DNA of 6,526 bases from Candidatus Firestoneibacteriota bacterium (GTDB lineage: Bacteria > Oederibacteriota > JAAXVQ01 > JAUVAV01), in the NCBI GenBank assembly GCA_030635415.1, contig DAOVYW010000143.1, positions 1 through 6,526 on the forward strand, given 5' to 3'. How positions within the stretch are numbered: the first letter of the stretch is position 1; each line of letters starts with the position of its first letter. A program made the translations under genes and the position numbers. This document shows, piece after piece, positions 1 through 6,155 of this stretch. The notes beneath the pieces were generated by a model. That model had not been told where the DNA came from, searched no databases, and saw nothing but the letters and a program-made list of their open reading frames with translations.

Positions 1-360
1 ACCGGAGTGGCGATTGCGGCCCTGCGTCCCGGCTTTCCGGAATGGATGGAAGCCCATCCCCGGATGATGCTTTTTCTGCTGGGAATTAATCGCCTGCCTT
101 TAAATCCTTCAAGAACCCTGAAACGTTTCTACCTGTTTCTGGCCGGCGGCTGGACCTGGATTCTGGTATGGTCGTGGTGGTTGATGCCCTTATTAAGGGA
201 TTATTTTTTTCGCTCTACGCCTACGCCTATAGCATTCCGGATTGCCCGAATATCTACTTTAATCGTAGTCGGCGCCTACGCGGCCGTGGGTTTTTTCGCC
301 ATTGGGCGCGCGCTTACAATTTGGTTCAAGGAAATTCACAATAGTCCGTTAAGGAAATAA
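1..360 (+). CDS. Integral membrane protein, C-terminal fragment (5' end outside window)
   Basis: The frame is open to the left edge (first codons Thr-Gly-Val), so this is most likely the end of a longer gene, with about 119 residues visible. Counting from the GTG at position 7, two hydrophobic segments stand out: residues about 41-63 (Trp-rich, FYLFLAGGWTWILVWSWW) and about 83-107 (ISTLIVVGAYAAVGFFAIG). Arg/Lys-rich stretches lie before each, and a short charged tail follows. Codon use (many C/G third positions) looks like real coding sequence and matches the next gene. I do not recognise the family, and no catalytic motif is visible in this part. The GTG at position 7 could in principle be a start, but its ribosome-binding region is not in the window. 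The next gene on this strand begins about 200 bases later, beyond a repeat, so an operon is uncertain. Confidence 0.72.
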   Translation, partial: TGVAIAALRPGFPEWMEAHPRMMLFLLGINRLPLNPSRTLKRFYLFLAGGWTWILVWSWWLMPLLRDYFFRSTPTPIAFRIARISTLIVVGAYAAVGFFAIGRALTIWFKEIHNSPLRK

Positions 361-374
361 AGAGGAATTAGGTT

Positions 375-416
375 ATGTTGCGGAAAGACGGTTTTGACTT
401 TTTGGTAACATGTTAA
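375..416 (+). other. Possible 13-codon mini-ORF with a ribosome binding site
   Basis: AGAGGA at 361-366 lies eight bases before an ATG at 375. This opens a 13-residue frame (MLRKDGFDFLVTC) that ends in TAA at 414-416. It starts directly after the membrane-protein stop codon. It could be a translated short peptide, the stump of a decayed gene whose remainder was lost next to the repeat at 442-484, or chance. Nothing identifies the peptide. Confidence 0.2.
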
Positions 417-441
417 CCGTTCATTATGGCATTACCGGTAT

Positions 442-484
442 TTGTAGGGACGTTTAATTAAACGCCTCTACGTCCCGTGGGTGG
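442..484 (+). repeat. Palindromic repeat copy A (hairpin plus GTGGGTGG tail)
   Basis: A 28-base hairpin runs from GTAGGGAC to GCCTCTAC around the perfect core GTTTAATTAAAC, followed five bases later by GTGGGTGG at 477-484. Copy B (3925-3967), read on the opposite strand, matches it at 39 of 43 positions by hand alignment. Copy C (1991-2031) shares the same length, the outer stem and the tail. A CCGG sits nine bases before the GTAG, as in copy C. The repeat fills most of the gap before the EndoQ gene and is probably a dispersed REP- or MITE-like element. It has no T-tract, so there is no direct sign of a terminator. Confidence 0.85.
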
Positions 485-545
485 GAAATTTTAAAAAGCA
501 GCATGAAATATTCACACGCCTGAAACCGAATGGCTAATACTAAAA

Positions 546-555
546 AAGGATAGGA
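546..555 (+). promoter_or_regulatory. Ribosome binding site of the EndoQ gene
   Basis: The overlapping signals AAGGA (546-550) and TAGGA (551-555) precede two possible starts. TAGGA is seven bases before the ATG at 563; AAGGA is six bases before a TTG at 557. ATG is preferred as the commoner codon, but the TTG start, adding two residues, cannot be excluded. Confidence 0.6.
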
Positions 556-562
556 TTTGACT

Positions 563-1831
563 ATGAATAATAAATCGAATAAATATTGTTCCGGCCGGGT
601 AATTGATCTCGGGCCGGAACCCGGCCCTTTAATTTTTGCCGATTTGCATATTCATTCCCGTTTTTCACGGGCCACCTCGAAGCAAATGGGAATAGAGGCG
701 CTTGATTATTGGGGAAAGCGAAAAGGCATCGGACTTCTGGGAACCGGGGATTTCACCCATCCGGAATACTATAAAGAACTGAAGGAAGAACTGGAAGCAG
801 ACCCTTCCGGATTCTATCGGTTCCGGCGCAGCGGGTCGGAAGTGCTTTTTATTCCCTCGGCCGAGATCTCGAATATCTACAAACAGGGCGGAAAAGTAAG
901 GCGTGTGCATACCATCCTGATAGCCCGTTCTTTGGAAACTGTCGGAGAGATTAACCGCCTCCTGGCTTCCCGCGGGAATGTGGCTTCAGACGGACGGCCG
1001 ATTCTGGGATTTTCCGCCCGTCAGCTTTGCAAACTGGTCCGGGAGATAGACCCCGAGACACTCGTAATACCAGCGCATATCTGGACACCCTGGTTTTCAG
1101 TCCTGGGTGAGCGGTCGGGATTTGATTCCTTGGCCGAGTGCTTTGAAGAGGAGTTGCCGCATATCGCGGCGGTCGAGACCGGTCTTTCTTCAGACCCGGA
1201 AATGAATTGGCGTCTGTCCCAGCTTGATAACGTGGCGATCATCTCGAATTCGGATGCCCATTCGCCTTCCAAGATCGGCCGGGAATGCAATGCTTTTCAG
1301 GGGCCTTTGACCTGGAAGGTTTTGCGGGAAACCTTACGGAACAGGGACCGGCAGCGTTTTCGTTTTACGGTTGAATTTTTCCCGGAAGAAGGGAAGTATC
1401 ATTGGCCCGGTCATAGTGCTTGTGGCATGGCTGTTCCGCCGGAAAAATACCAAGCATTGAATGGCTGCTGTCCGGTATGCCACAAGCCCTTAACCGGAGG
1501 CGTGGCATCCCGAGTAGAAGCTCTGGCAGATCGTCCACCAGGGTTTATACCCGAACATGCCGTGCCCAGCGTACATTTAGTTCCGCTGGAAGAGATAATC
1601 GGAGAAGCCCTGGGTCAAGGCCCGGCCACTAAAAAAGTTCAGAGAGCATGGGATCAACTCGTGCTGGGAGGTGGCAATGAATTAAATGTGCTGCTTTTCA
1701 TGTCAAGGGAAGCGCTTAGTGAACTGGCCGGAGAGAACGTAGCCGAGGCGGTTATGCGCGTGCGGCGAGGAGAAGTCCTGACCGTGGCGGGTTATGACGG
1801 AATTTACGGTAAAGTCAAGATTTTGGTTTAG
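563..1831 (+). CDS. Endonuclease Q family protein (PHP-domain DNA repair nuclease)
   Basis: Members of this family (EndoQ, formerly TIGR00375) nick DNA on the 5' side of deoxyuridine, deoxyinosine, xanthine or abasic sites, starting repair of deaminated bases in the cytoplasm. Numbered from the ATG (422 residues), the PHP metal-binding signatures appear in order: DLHIHS (H29, H31), GTGDFTHP (D63, H66), SAEIS (E101), RRVHT (H116), IPAHIWTPWFS (H172) and NSDAHSPSKIGRE (D231, H233). A zinc-binding module follows: GHSACG and CPVCHKPLTGG, with likely ligands H284, C287, C303 and C306. Then come the family's RVEALADRP segment and the closing AGYDGIYGKVKI. Length and domain order match full-length family members, so it appears complete and active. 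It is a single gene, convergent with the next one. EndoQ is well studied in Thermococcales and known from only some bacteria. The family assignment is firm; substrate preference is inferred. Confidence 0.93.
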   Translation: MNNKSNKYCSGRVIDLGPEPGPLIFADLHIHSRFSRATSKQMGIEALDYWGKRKGIGLLGTGDFTHPEYYKELKEELEADPSGFYRFRRSGSEVLFIPSAEISNIYKQGGKVRRVHTILIARSLETVGEINRLLASRGNVASDGRPILGFSARQLCKLVREIDPETLVIPAHIWTPWFSVLGERSGFDSLAECFEEELPHIAAVETGLSSDPEMNWRLSQLDNVAIISNSDAHSPSKIGRECNAFQGPLTWKVLRETLRNRDRQRFRFTVEFFPEEGKYHWPGHSACGMAVPPEKYQALNGCCPVCHKPLTGGVASRVEALADRPPGFIPEHAVPSVHLVPLEEIIGEALGQGPATKKVQRAWDQLVLGGGNELNVLLFMSREALSELAGENVAEAVMRVRRGEVLTVAGYDGIYGKVKILV

Positions 1832-1990
1832 AAGCGGAGGGTAAAGAGAAGAAACGGGCGGATAAGCAGTTATCATTGATTTGAAATCACAAAAGTCAGA
1901 CACACTTGTCTTGATGAAAATCGTTATAAAATAAAGGTATTTTGGGATGCGTTCGAAAGGTTTTTTCCAAATGAAATTTTGCCGGCAACT

Positions 1991-2031
1991 GTAGGGGCAA
2001 CGCAGGCATTGCCCCTACAATCTGTGGGTGG
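1991..2031 (+). repeat. Palindromic repeat copy C (hairpin plus GTGGGTGG tail)
   Basis: GTAGGGGCAACGC pairs with GCATTGCCCCTAC (1991-2018) across a two-base centre with one mismatch. GTGGGTGG follows at 2024-2031. Length and outer stem equal copies A and B, but the inner stem is replaced by a different sequence that still pairs. It is in the same orientation as copy A. It lies between the two convergent stop codons (1831 and 2070), so the hairpin could also stop transcription from either side, although no T-run follows it on either strand. Confidence 0.8.
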
Positions 2032-2069
2032 TATGCCTCAGCTGGAAAATTCCTTCTGCTGACCGGAAA

Positions 2070-3788
2070 TCAACGCAAGGGGAATTTTAATTTTAAAACC
2101 TTGCTGAGTTCGGTTTCCTTTCCGTCTAGGTCGACCGCGGATACCGCGTACCGCCAGGTACCGGAGCTGACCTTTTTAAGATACATGATATTCTTGCTCA
2201 TAGGCTGGTCGCTGATCTTTTTTAGCTTGGCTTTTCGGCCCTTAGCGCGGTAGAAATAGTACTTTCGCATCACATCTTTATCCAGCCAGTAGATCACTAC
2301 ACCCGGGCCGGACTTGATAAATTTGGGCTTGACCACCGGCTGCAACGAAGCTTCCCGCTGTAGATCCAGGTCTTCGTTTACTTTTTGAGCTTCTTCTTGA
2401 GACGCGGACAACTCTGTTTGGGTGGTTTCCAAGTCCTGGTTGGTTTTGGCCAATTCTGCTTTTAGTTGATTAATCTCCACCTGGATGATTTGGGCCTTCC
2501 GACCGCCGAACAAGTAGTAACTTCCGACTGCCCCCAGGACCAGGCTCAATAGCAGCGTGGAGATTGCGGGCAGGAGAATACTCCTTTTTTTCGGCAATGC
2601 CGGCTCCTGCGGGGGGATCTGATAATCAGTCTCGCCGGAGGTCTGGGATTCAGGCGCGGAATTACTCTCGGGTGTGGAATATTCAGATTTTTCCATTTCT
2701 GATTCCTCCAAATCCGTCTCGGAAGCGGGCGATGGTTCTGTCTCCGGGTCTGGGATCTCTTCCTGTTCAGTTCCCAATCCCCATTTTTCTTCTTCTATTG
2801 GTTCTAATACGGGTTCTTTTGGGGGTTGGACCGAAATCTGACTATCAGTGATTTCCGGGAGATCCGAAGGTTCTGGCATTAGAGTAGGCTCCCAGGTCTT
2901 CATCTCAGGAGACATAGTGAGGGGCTCAGCGGGTTCGGATTCAGCCGCGGGCTCGGAAACCTGGGGTTCGGTTTCAGGTTGCCAAGAAAGAGAGAGTTTG
3001 GATAACAATTCCGCATCGCTCACGGTTTCAGTATCGTTGGCCGGGGGCGTCTCCGGCTCGGGTTCTTCCCGGTTCAGAGGTGTATCCTCGACCGAAAGCG
3101 GTTCCGGTGCAGGTACGGAGGCCTGGTCCGCATCTTCTTCCATCATATAAGTCGACGGTATTTGGATGGATGAGAGATCAATGGTTAATTTATTTTGCCG
3201 GAGCTTCCGGCGTTTGGGTTTCTCCTTGCCTTCAGCCGGTGCTTTTTTCTTTTTTTCCCTTCGTTTTTTCTCGGCAGGGGGAGCCTCGCCTTCGGCTAGA
3301 GACTCCGCCGCGGTTTTTTCATTTCCCCCCGGTTGTTTTTGGGGAACTGGTTCAAGCGGGGATTCAGATCGGTTTTCTTCCAGTGGCGGCAGGTTTATCA
3401 GGGTTTGGACTTCGGAGGACAAGATTTTTGATTGTCCCCGGGAGCGCGCCGCTAAAAAATCGATAACTTCATTTAGTGCTATTTGAAGGTTTTCCGGCAT
3501 GGCATAAACCTGGGTTATACTATCGGTCATGATTTTGGTCTCGATAAGTTGATCCAGGGTGGGGTTATCAAAGTTAAATCCCTGTTCCCAGAAAAACGCC
3601 GCCATGCAGCCCTTAATATGCCCGCATAGTTCGGACGGGGGCTGCTGAAGACCTACGTCCGGGTTGCCTTGGGTCTGATTCAACCGGCTGATCACTACAT
3701 AGGCGGCAATTATGCCGTCTCGTACCTCCAGTGGTGTGAGATCCGATTTTCTCATCAGTGCCTGCAGCTGCGGTAAGTATTCCTCCAT
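2070..3788 (-). CDS. Single-pass membrane protein with acidic linker, coiled coil and fibronectin-III-like C-terminus
   Basis: This 572-residue protein is not from a family I recognise by name. Residues 1-135 form a probable helical globular domain (LTPLEVRDGIIAAYVVISRL near the start). Residues 173-200 are strongly basic (KKRREKKKK, KPKRRK). Residues 215-400 are a low-complexity Glu/Pro/Ser linker. A membrane helix spans about 404-427 (ILLPAISTLLLSLVLGAVG), preceded by KKR. A coiled coil follows at about 433-480 (QLKAELAKTNQDLETTQTEL). Residues about 489-572 look like a fibronectin-III-type beta sandwich (VIYWLDKD, YYFYRAKG, GTWRYAVSAVDLDGKETELS). With no signal peptide, a cytoplasmic N-terminus and an external C-terminal domain are most likely. 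The ATG at 3788 has AGGGGG six bases before it. It is convergent with EndoQ and co-directional with dinB, about 220 bases apart with a repeat between. A role linking a cytoplasmic process to the envelope is speculation. Confidence 0.85.
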   Translation of the reverse strand: MEEYLPQLQALMRKSDLTPLEVRDGIIAAYVVISRLNQTQGNPDVGLQQPPSELCGHIKGCMAAFFWEQGFNFDNPTLDQLIETKIMTDSITQVYAMPENLQIALNEVIDFLAARSRGQSKILSSEVQTLINLPPLEENRSESPLEPVPQKQPGGNEKTAAESLAEGEAPPAEKKRREKKKKAPAEGKEKPKRRKLRQNKLTIDLSSIQIPSTYMMEEDADQASVPAPEPLSVEDTPLNREEPEPETPPANDTETVSDAELLSKLSLSWQPETEPQVSEPAAESEPAEPLTMSPEMKTWEPTLMPEPSDLPEITDSQISVQPPKEPVLEPIEEEKWGLGTEQEEIPDPETEPSPASETDLEESEMEKSEYSTPESNSAPESQTSGETDYQIPPQEPALPKKRSILLPAISTLLLSLVLGAVGSYYLFGGRKAQIIQVEINQLKAELAKTNQDLETTQTELSASQEEAQKVNEDLDLQREASLQPVVKPKFIKSGPGVVIYWLDKDVMRKYYFYRAKGRKAKLKKISDQPMSKNIMYLKKVSSGTWRYAVSAVDLDGKETELSKVLKLKFPLR

Positions 3789-3794
3789 AAAGAT

Positions 3795-3800
3795 CCCCCT
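3795..3800 (-). promoter_or_regulatory. Ribosome binding site of the FN3-like membrane protein
   Basis: On the minus strand, AGGGGG lies six bases before the ATG at 3788. This supports that codon as the start. Confidence 0.6.
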
Positions 3801-3822
3801 GTCGAAATTCGCCTACTTTATT

Positions 3823-3851
3823 ATTTTAGTACATCACAGCTGTAAATGCAA
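3823..3851 (-). promoter_or_regulatory. Possible sigma-70-type promoter for the FN3-like membrane protein gene
   Basis: On the minus strand, TTGCAT (3851-3846) is followed after 17 bases by TAAAAT (3828-3823). The second element is close to the -10 consensus (5 of 6); the first matches the -35 in only half its positions. It lies 35 bases before the start codon, leaving room for the ribosome site. If used, the gene is transcribed separately from dinB. This is a motif reading only. Confidence 0.3.
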
Positions 3852-3924
3852 GATTTGAATGAAGTCCGGGTAAAAGCTAATATGTCAGCCATTCGTTTTC
3901 CTGAACATTAACACTTCATGTAGA

Positions 3925-3967
3925 CCACCCACGGAACGTAGGGGCGTTTAATTAAACGCCCTTACAA
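3925..3967 (-). repeat. Palindromic repeat copy B (inverted relative to A and C)
   Basis: On the minus strand it reads TTGTAAGGGC, then the core GTTTAATTAAAC, then GCCCCTAC and the tail GTGGGTGG (3932-3925). It differs from copy A at four of 43 positions. The hairpin has one G-T wobble and otherwise pairs fully. It lies between the dinB stop and the start of the FN3-like gene. The opposite orientation relative to copies A and C argues for independent insertion rather than tandem duplication. Confidence 0.85.
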
Positions 3968-4007
3968 CTGCGGTGATGTCCCGGCAAGCGGCTAATATAT
4001 GCTGCAT

Positions 4008-5174
4008 TTACTCTGCTTCCCGGCGCAGGAGGCTGGCCCACTGGACAATACTGTATCCGTAGCGGGAACGGAGTTTGTCCGCTGCCATCAGCAGGCTGTC
4101 CAGCCGTTCGCGGGCCGGAGTATCCGGCAGACAGAGCTGCTGATCATGTTTTGCCAAATCCTGAGCTACAAATCCCAGCAGGCGAACACGTACCCGGCGT
4201 ATTAGCAGGCGGTCTAACAGGCTAACAGCCGTCTCAAACAGCCGGCCATCCAGATTGGTTGGTCGGGGCAGGGATTGGGAACGGGTATGCAGGGAAAAAT
4301 CCGCATAGCGTACTTTTACGCATAATTTTTGGGTGCGGAGATTATAACGGCGGAGACGGTAGCCGAGCTCACACACTAAACGGTGCAGAGCATGGCGTAA
4401 AAACTCGCGATCCGTGGTATCGTGCGCAAAAGTCTCTTCATGGCTTAAGGACTTGGCTGACTGGCGGCGTTGTACTGGAGAATAGTCTTCTCCGCGGGCC
4501 ATGTTTTGCAGGATACGGCCGGTTTCGCCGAAAACCCTGGTTACCAGGGTTTTCGGCAGTTGGGCCAGGTCGCCAATAGTGCGTATGCCATGGGCGCGAT
4601 ACCGGGGTTCGCTTTTTGGTCCGATTCCCATTAATTTCCGGATCGACAGGGGAGCGAGTAATTTGGCTTCATAACCGGGAAGGACATATAAAATACCGGA
4701 AGGTTTGGCCAGATCCGAGGTGATTTTAGAGACCGCTTTCGAGGTGGAAATGCCAATGCTGACATCCAGGCCTAATTCGCTTTTTACTTGGCGTTGAATC
4801 AGGCCCGCGGCTGAGAGGGACGGACCAAAGAGTTCCTGGCAATTAGTGTAATCAATATAAGCTTCATCCAGGGAGGCCGGTTCAATATCCGGTGAAAAAG
4901 CCTCCAGGATATGAAAAAAAGCGCAAGAGGCTTTTTGATAGGCCGGAAAATTACCTGGCACTATCACGGCCTGGGGGCAGAGCCGGCGCGCCTGGGCGAA
5001 TGGCATGGCTGAGTGTACGCCGAACTTGCGCGCTTCATAAGAGGCAGTGGCTACCACGCTGCGGGCCGTGCCCGGCGATACAATCACCGGCTTGCCCTGG
5101 AGCGTGGGATCCAGAAGGCGCTCCACAGCCACAAAAAAAGTATCCAGATCAAGATGAAAAATACATCGGGGCAT
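4008..5174 (-). CDS. dinB: DNA polymerase IV (Y-family translesion polymerase)
   Basis: This error-prone polymerase extends DNA across damaged bases and mismatched primer ends. Numbered from the ATG at 5174 (388 residues), the palm motif FHLDLDTFFVAVE carries catalytic D9 and the likely steric-gate residue F14. The ATASYEARKFGVHSAMP fingers segment follows. PASLDEAYID provides catalytic D103 and E104. GISTSKAVSKITSDLAKPSG and LMGIGPKSEPRYRAHGI cover the rest of the palm and the helix-hairpin-helix thumb. The little-finger domain occupies about 230-345. QLCLP at about 346-350 is where the beta-clamp motif (usually QLSLF) sits, but its aromatic residue is replaced by proline. The ATG is chosen over the GTG at 5180 because AGGAA (5185-5181) abuts the GTG but is six bases from the ATG. 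A repeat element ends 33 bases upstream. I see no clear LexA box. Confidence 0.97.
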   Translation of the reverse strand: MPRCIFHLDLDTFFVAVERLLDPTLQGKPVIVSPGTARSVVATASYEARKFGVHSAMPFAQARRLCPQAVIVPGNFPAYQKASCAFFHILEAFSPDIEPASLDEAYIDYTNCQELFGPSLSAAGLIQRQVKSELGLDVSIGISTSKAVSKITSDLAKPSGILYVLPGYEAKLLAPLSIRKLMGIGPKSEPRYRAHGIRTIGDLAQLPKTLVTRVFGETGRILQNMARGEDYSPVQRRQSAKSLSHEETFAHDTTDREFLRHALHRLVCELGYRLRRYNLRTQKLCVKVRYADFSLHTRSQSLPRPTNLDGRLFETAVSLLDRLLIRRVRVRLLGFVAQDLAKHDQQLCLPDTPARERLDSLLMAADKLRSRYGYSIVQWASLLRREAE

Positions 5175-5180
5175 AATCAC

Positions 5181-5185
5181 TTCCT
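5181..5185 (-). promoter_or_regulatory. Ribosome binding site that fixes the dinB start
   Basis: AGGAA on the minus strand ends directly against the upstream GTG (5180), leaving no spacer. It is six bases from the ATG at 5174, so it supports the ATG and removes two residues from the longest reading frame. Confidence 0.65.
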
Positions 5186-5207
5186 GTTAGGAGCTCGAGA
5201 ATTTAGT

Positions 5208-5400
5208 GGATTTTGCCTGCGTCTCCCTTTGGAGAGACTGTGTCACAATTCGAAAAACGTGATTGCCGTGCTCCCTTCGGTTGCTTGCAATGACTGTTTT
5301 TAAAGGATTTTCTGTCATTGCGAGGAGCGTAAGCGACAAAGCAATCTCTAAAACAGACATTATGACACAGCCTGTCCAAAGGGGGAAAAGACTTAAATCC
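5208..5400. repeat. Imperfect inverted-repeat element, MITE-like
   Basis: Two equal 70-base arms (5225-5294 and 5314-5383) are symmetric about position 5304 with a 19-base spacer. The outer 20 bases match at 18 positions (CCCTTTGG, then AG[A/G]CTGTGTCA). The inner ends share GCAATGAC / GTCATTGC, and a GATTGC motif pairs after a one-base shift. Weaker symmetry (GGATTT / AAATCC) extends to 5208 and 5400. The inner part (GTCATTGCGAGGAGCG...GCAATCTC) resembles a repeat I know to be scattered through many environmental bacterial genomes. It encodes no convincing protein, so a non-autonomous mobile element is likely. With its flanks (5175-5207 and 5401-5494, where I see only the short direct repeat CTGCCAG) it fills the whole gap between dinB and the next gene. 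Confidence 0.75.
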
Positions 5401-5494
5401 GACAGGCTGCCAGTGTCGTGTCTCACAAGTACGGGTCTGCCAGACATCTAAAACTATGAGTTATTTGTTTTTTTGCCGGATTGTATTTGAGCTG

Positions 5495-6103
5495 TTAGCC
5501 AATTTTTATCTTCTTCAGAAATAGTATTTTTGTTTTTTTGCAAACAGTATTGTATTCTTCCGGTTTTTGATGATTATTAAAAGCTTTTTTGAAATTTTCA
5601 AATCTCTTATCATCCTTCAAAATATCATTTTTAAAATTCTGGATCGCCAGTTTGAAGTCTTTCAGAAATTCATGGGCGCATATCCAGAATTGATAAAAAT
5701 GTGGTTCTTGCGTTGGCACGATTTTAAGATGCTCTCTGATGTTTTGCGTTCCCAGATCACAACACCAGCCAATTATTTGTCCTTCGTATTCAATGCATTT
5801 CGGAGCATACTCGTGAGTCAGGCCGTGCCGATACATGACTATCAACCAACTGCCGGCATGTTGATACTTGGAAGGGAAATAAGCTTGAATGAACTTTTTC
5901 GTATCGGATGGATTTGCATTCGGTCCTTTACCGGTAAACAAGCCGGCAAGATATTCCATATATGTTAATAAAAGATGTGGGATTTCAAAATAGCCGTCAT
6001 GTTGCATTAGAAATTCCAGAGTAGTTATGGGACCTCTTACTTCGCCGCTCCAGGTTTCATGCAGGTATTTTATGCAGTCGTTTTTGTTTAAGATTCCTCG
6101 CAT
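5495..6103 (-). CDS. Uncharacterised protein with HEPN-like RX4H motif
   Basis: This 202-residue, probably cytoplasmic protein has no signal peptide or membrane helix. The central segment FIQAYFPSKY...LIVMYRHGLTHEYAPK contains R92-H-G-L-T-H97. This fits the R-[N/D/H]-X3-4-H signature of HEPN domains, many of which are RNases in toxin-antitoxin and defence systems. The R-x-GLxH-x-(Y/F)-x-PK pattern also occurs in uncharacterised helical families of unknown activity. The C-terminal 60 residues are Lys/Asn-rich. The gene is clearly more AT-rich than its neighbours, which suggests acquisition from elsewhere. The ATG at 6103 is preceded by AAGAGG at nine bases. It follows the truncated gene upstream by 52 bases on the same strand, so the two may be one transcript. 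Coding is likely; nuclease or toxin function is an inference from one motif. Confidence 0.75.
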   Translation of the reverse strand: MRGILNKNDCIKYLHETWSGEVRGPITTLEFLMQHDGYFEIPHLLLTYMEYLAGLFTGKGPNANPSDTKKFIQAYFPSKYQHAGSWLIVMYRHGLTHEYAPKCIEYEGQIIGWCCDLGTQNIREHLKIVPTQEPHFYQFWICAHEFLKDFKLAIQNFKNDILKDDKRFENFKKAFNNHQKPEEYNTVCKKTKILFLKKIKIG

Positions 6104-6155
6104 ATGTTGGTGCCTCTTTTTAAATATTCATGAAACTTCTGCGTCCATTTATATT

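Noticed and set aside
511..540. TTCACA and TAATAC as an EndoQ promoter
   Set aside because: The downstream element matches the -10 consensus in only three of six positions, and transcription would start on top of the ribosome binding site.
1420..1632. 70-codon plus-strand frame inside the EndoQ gene
   Set aside because: It is an alternative frame of a gene whose zinc module (CPVCHKPL) is clearly encoded in the main frame here.
1877..1911. Small inverted repeats after the EndoQ stop (TGATTT/AAATCA and AGACA/TGTCT) as a terminator
   Set aside because: Stems are only five to six base pairs, AT-rich, and no T-run follows.
3080..3486. Two overlapping plus-strand frames opposite the FN3-like membrane protein gene
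   Set aside because: They are antisense shadows of the basic and acidic low-complexity coding region; the Phe/Ser-rich translations are what Glu/Lys codons give in reverse.
442..3967. CRISPR-like interpretation of the three repeats
   Set aside because: The copies are more than 1.5 kb apart, in both orientations, with genes between them and no regular spacers.
4892..5303. Plus-strand frames opposite the dinB N-terminus
   Set aside because: The dinB frame on the other strand is unambiguous, and these translations show no domain.
5187..5447. 86-codon minus-strand frame through the inverted-repeat element
   Set aside because: It is a translation of the repeat arms (SLTLLAMT and similar), lacks a recognisable domain, and spans both halves of the palindrome.
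5567..5968. 133-codon plus-strand frame opposite the HEPN-like gene
   Set aside because: It is fully nested antisense to a longer frame with an ordered motif and a ribosome binding site. Its hydrophobic content reflects the AT-rich complement.
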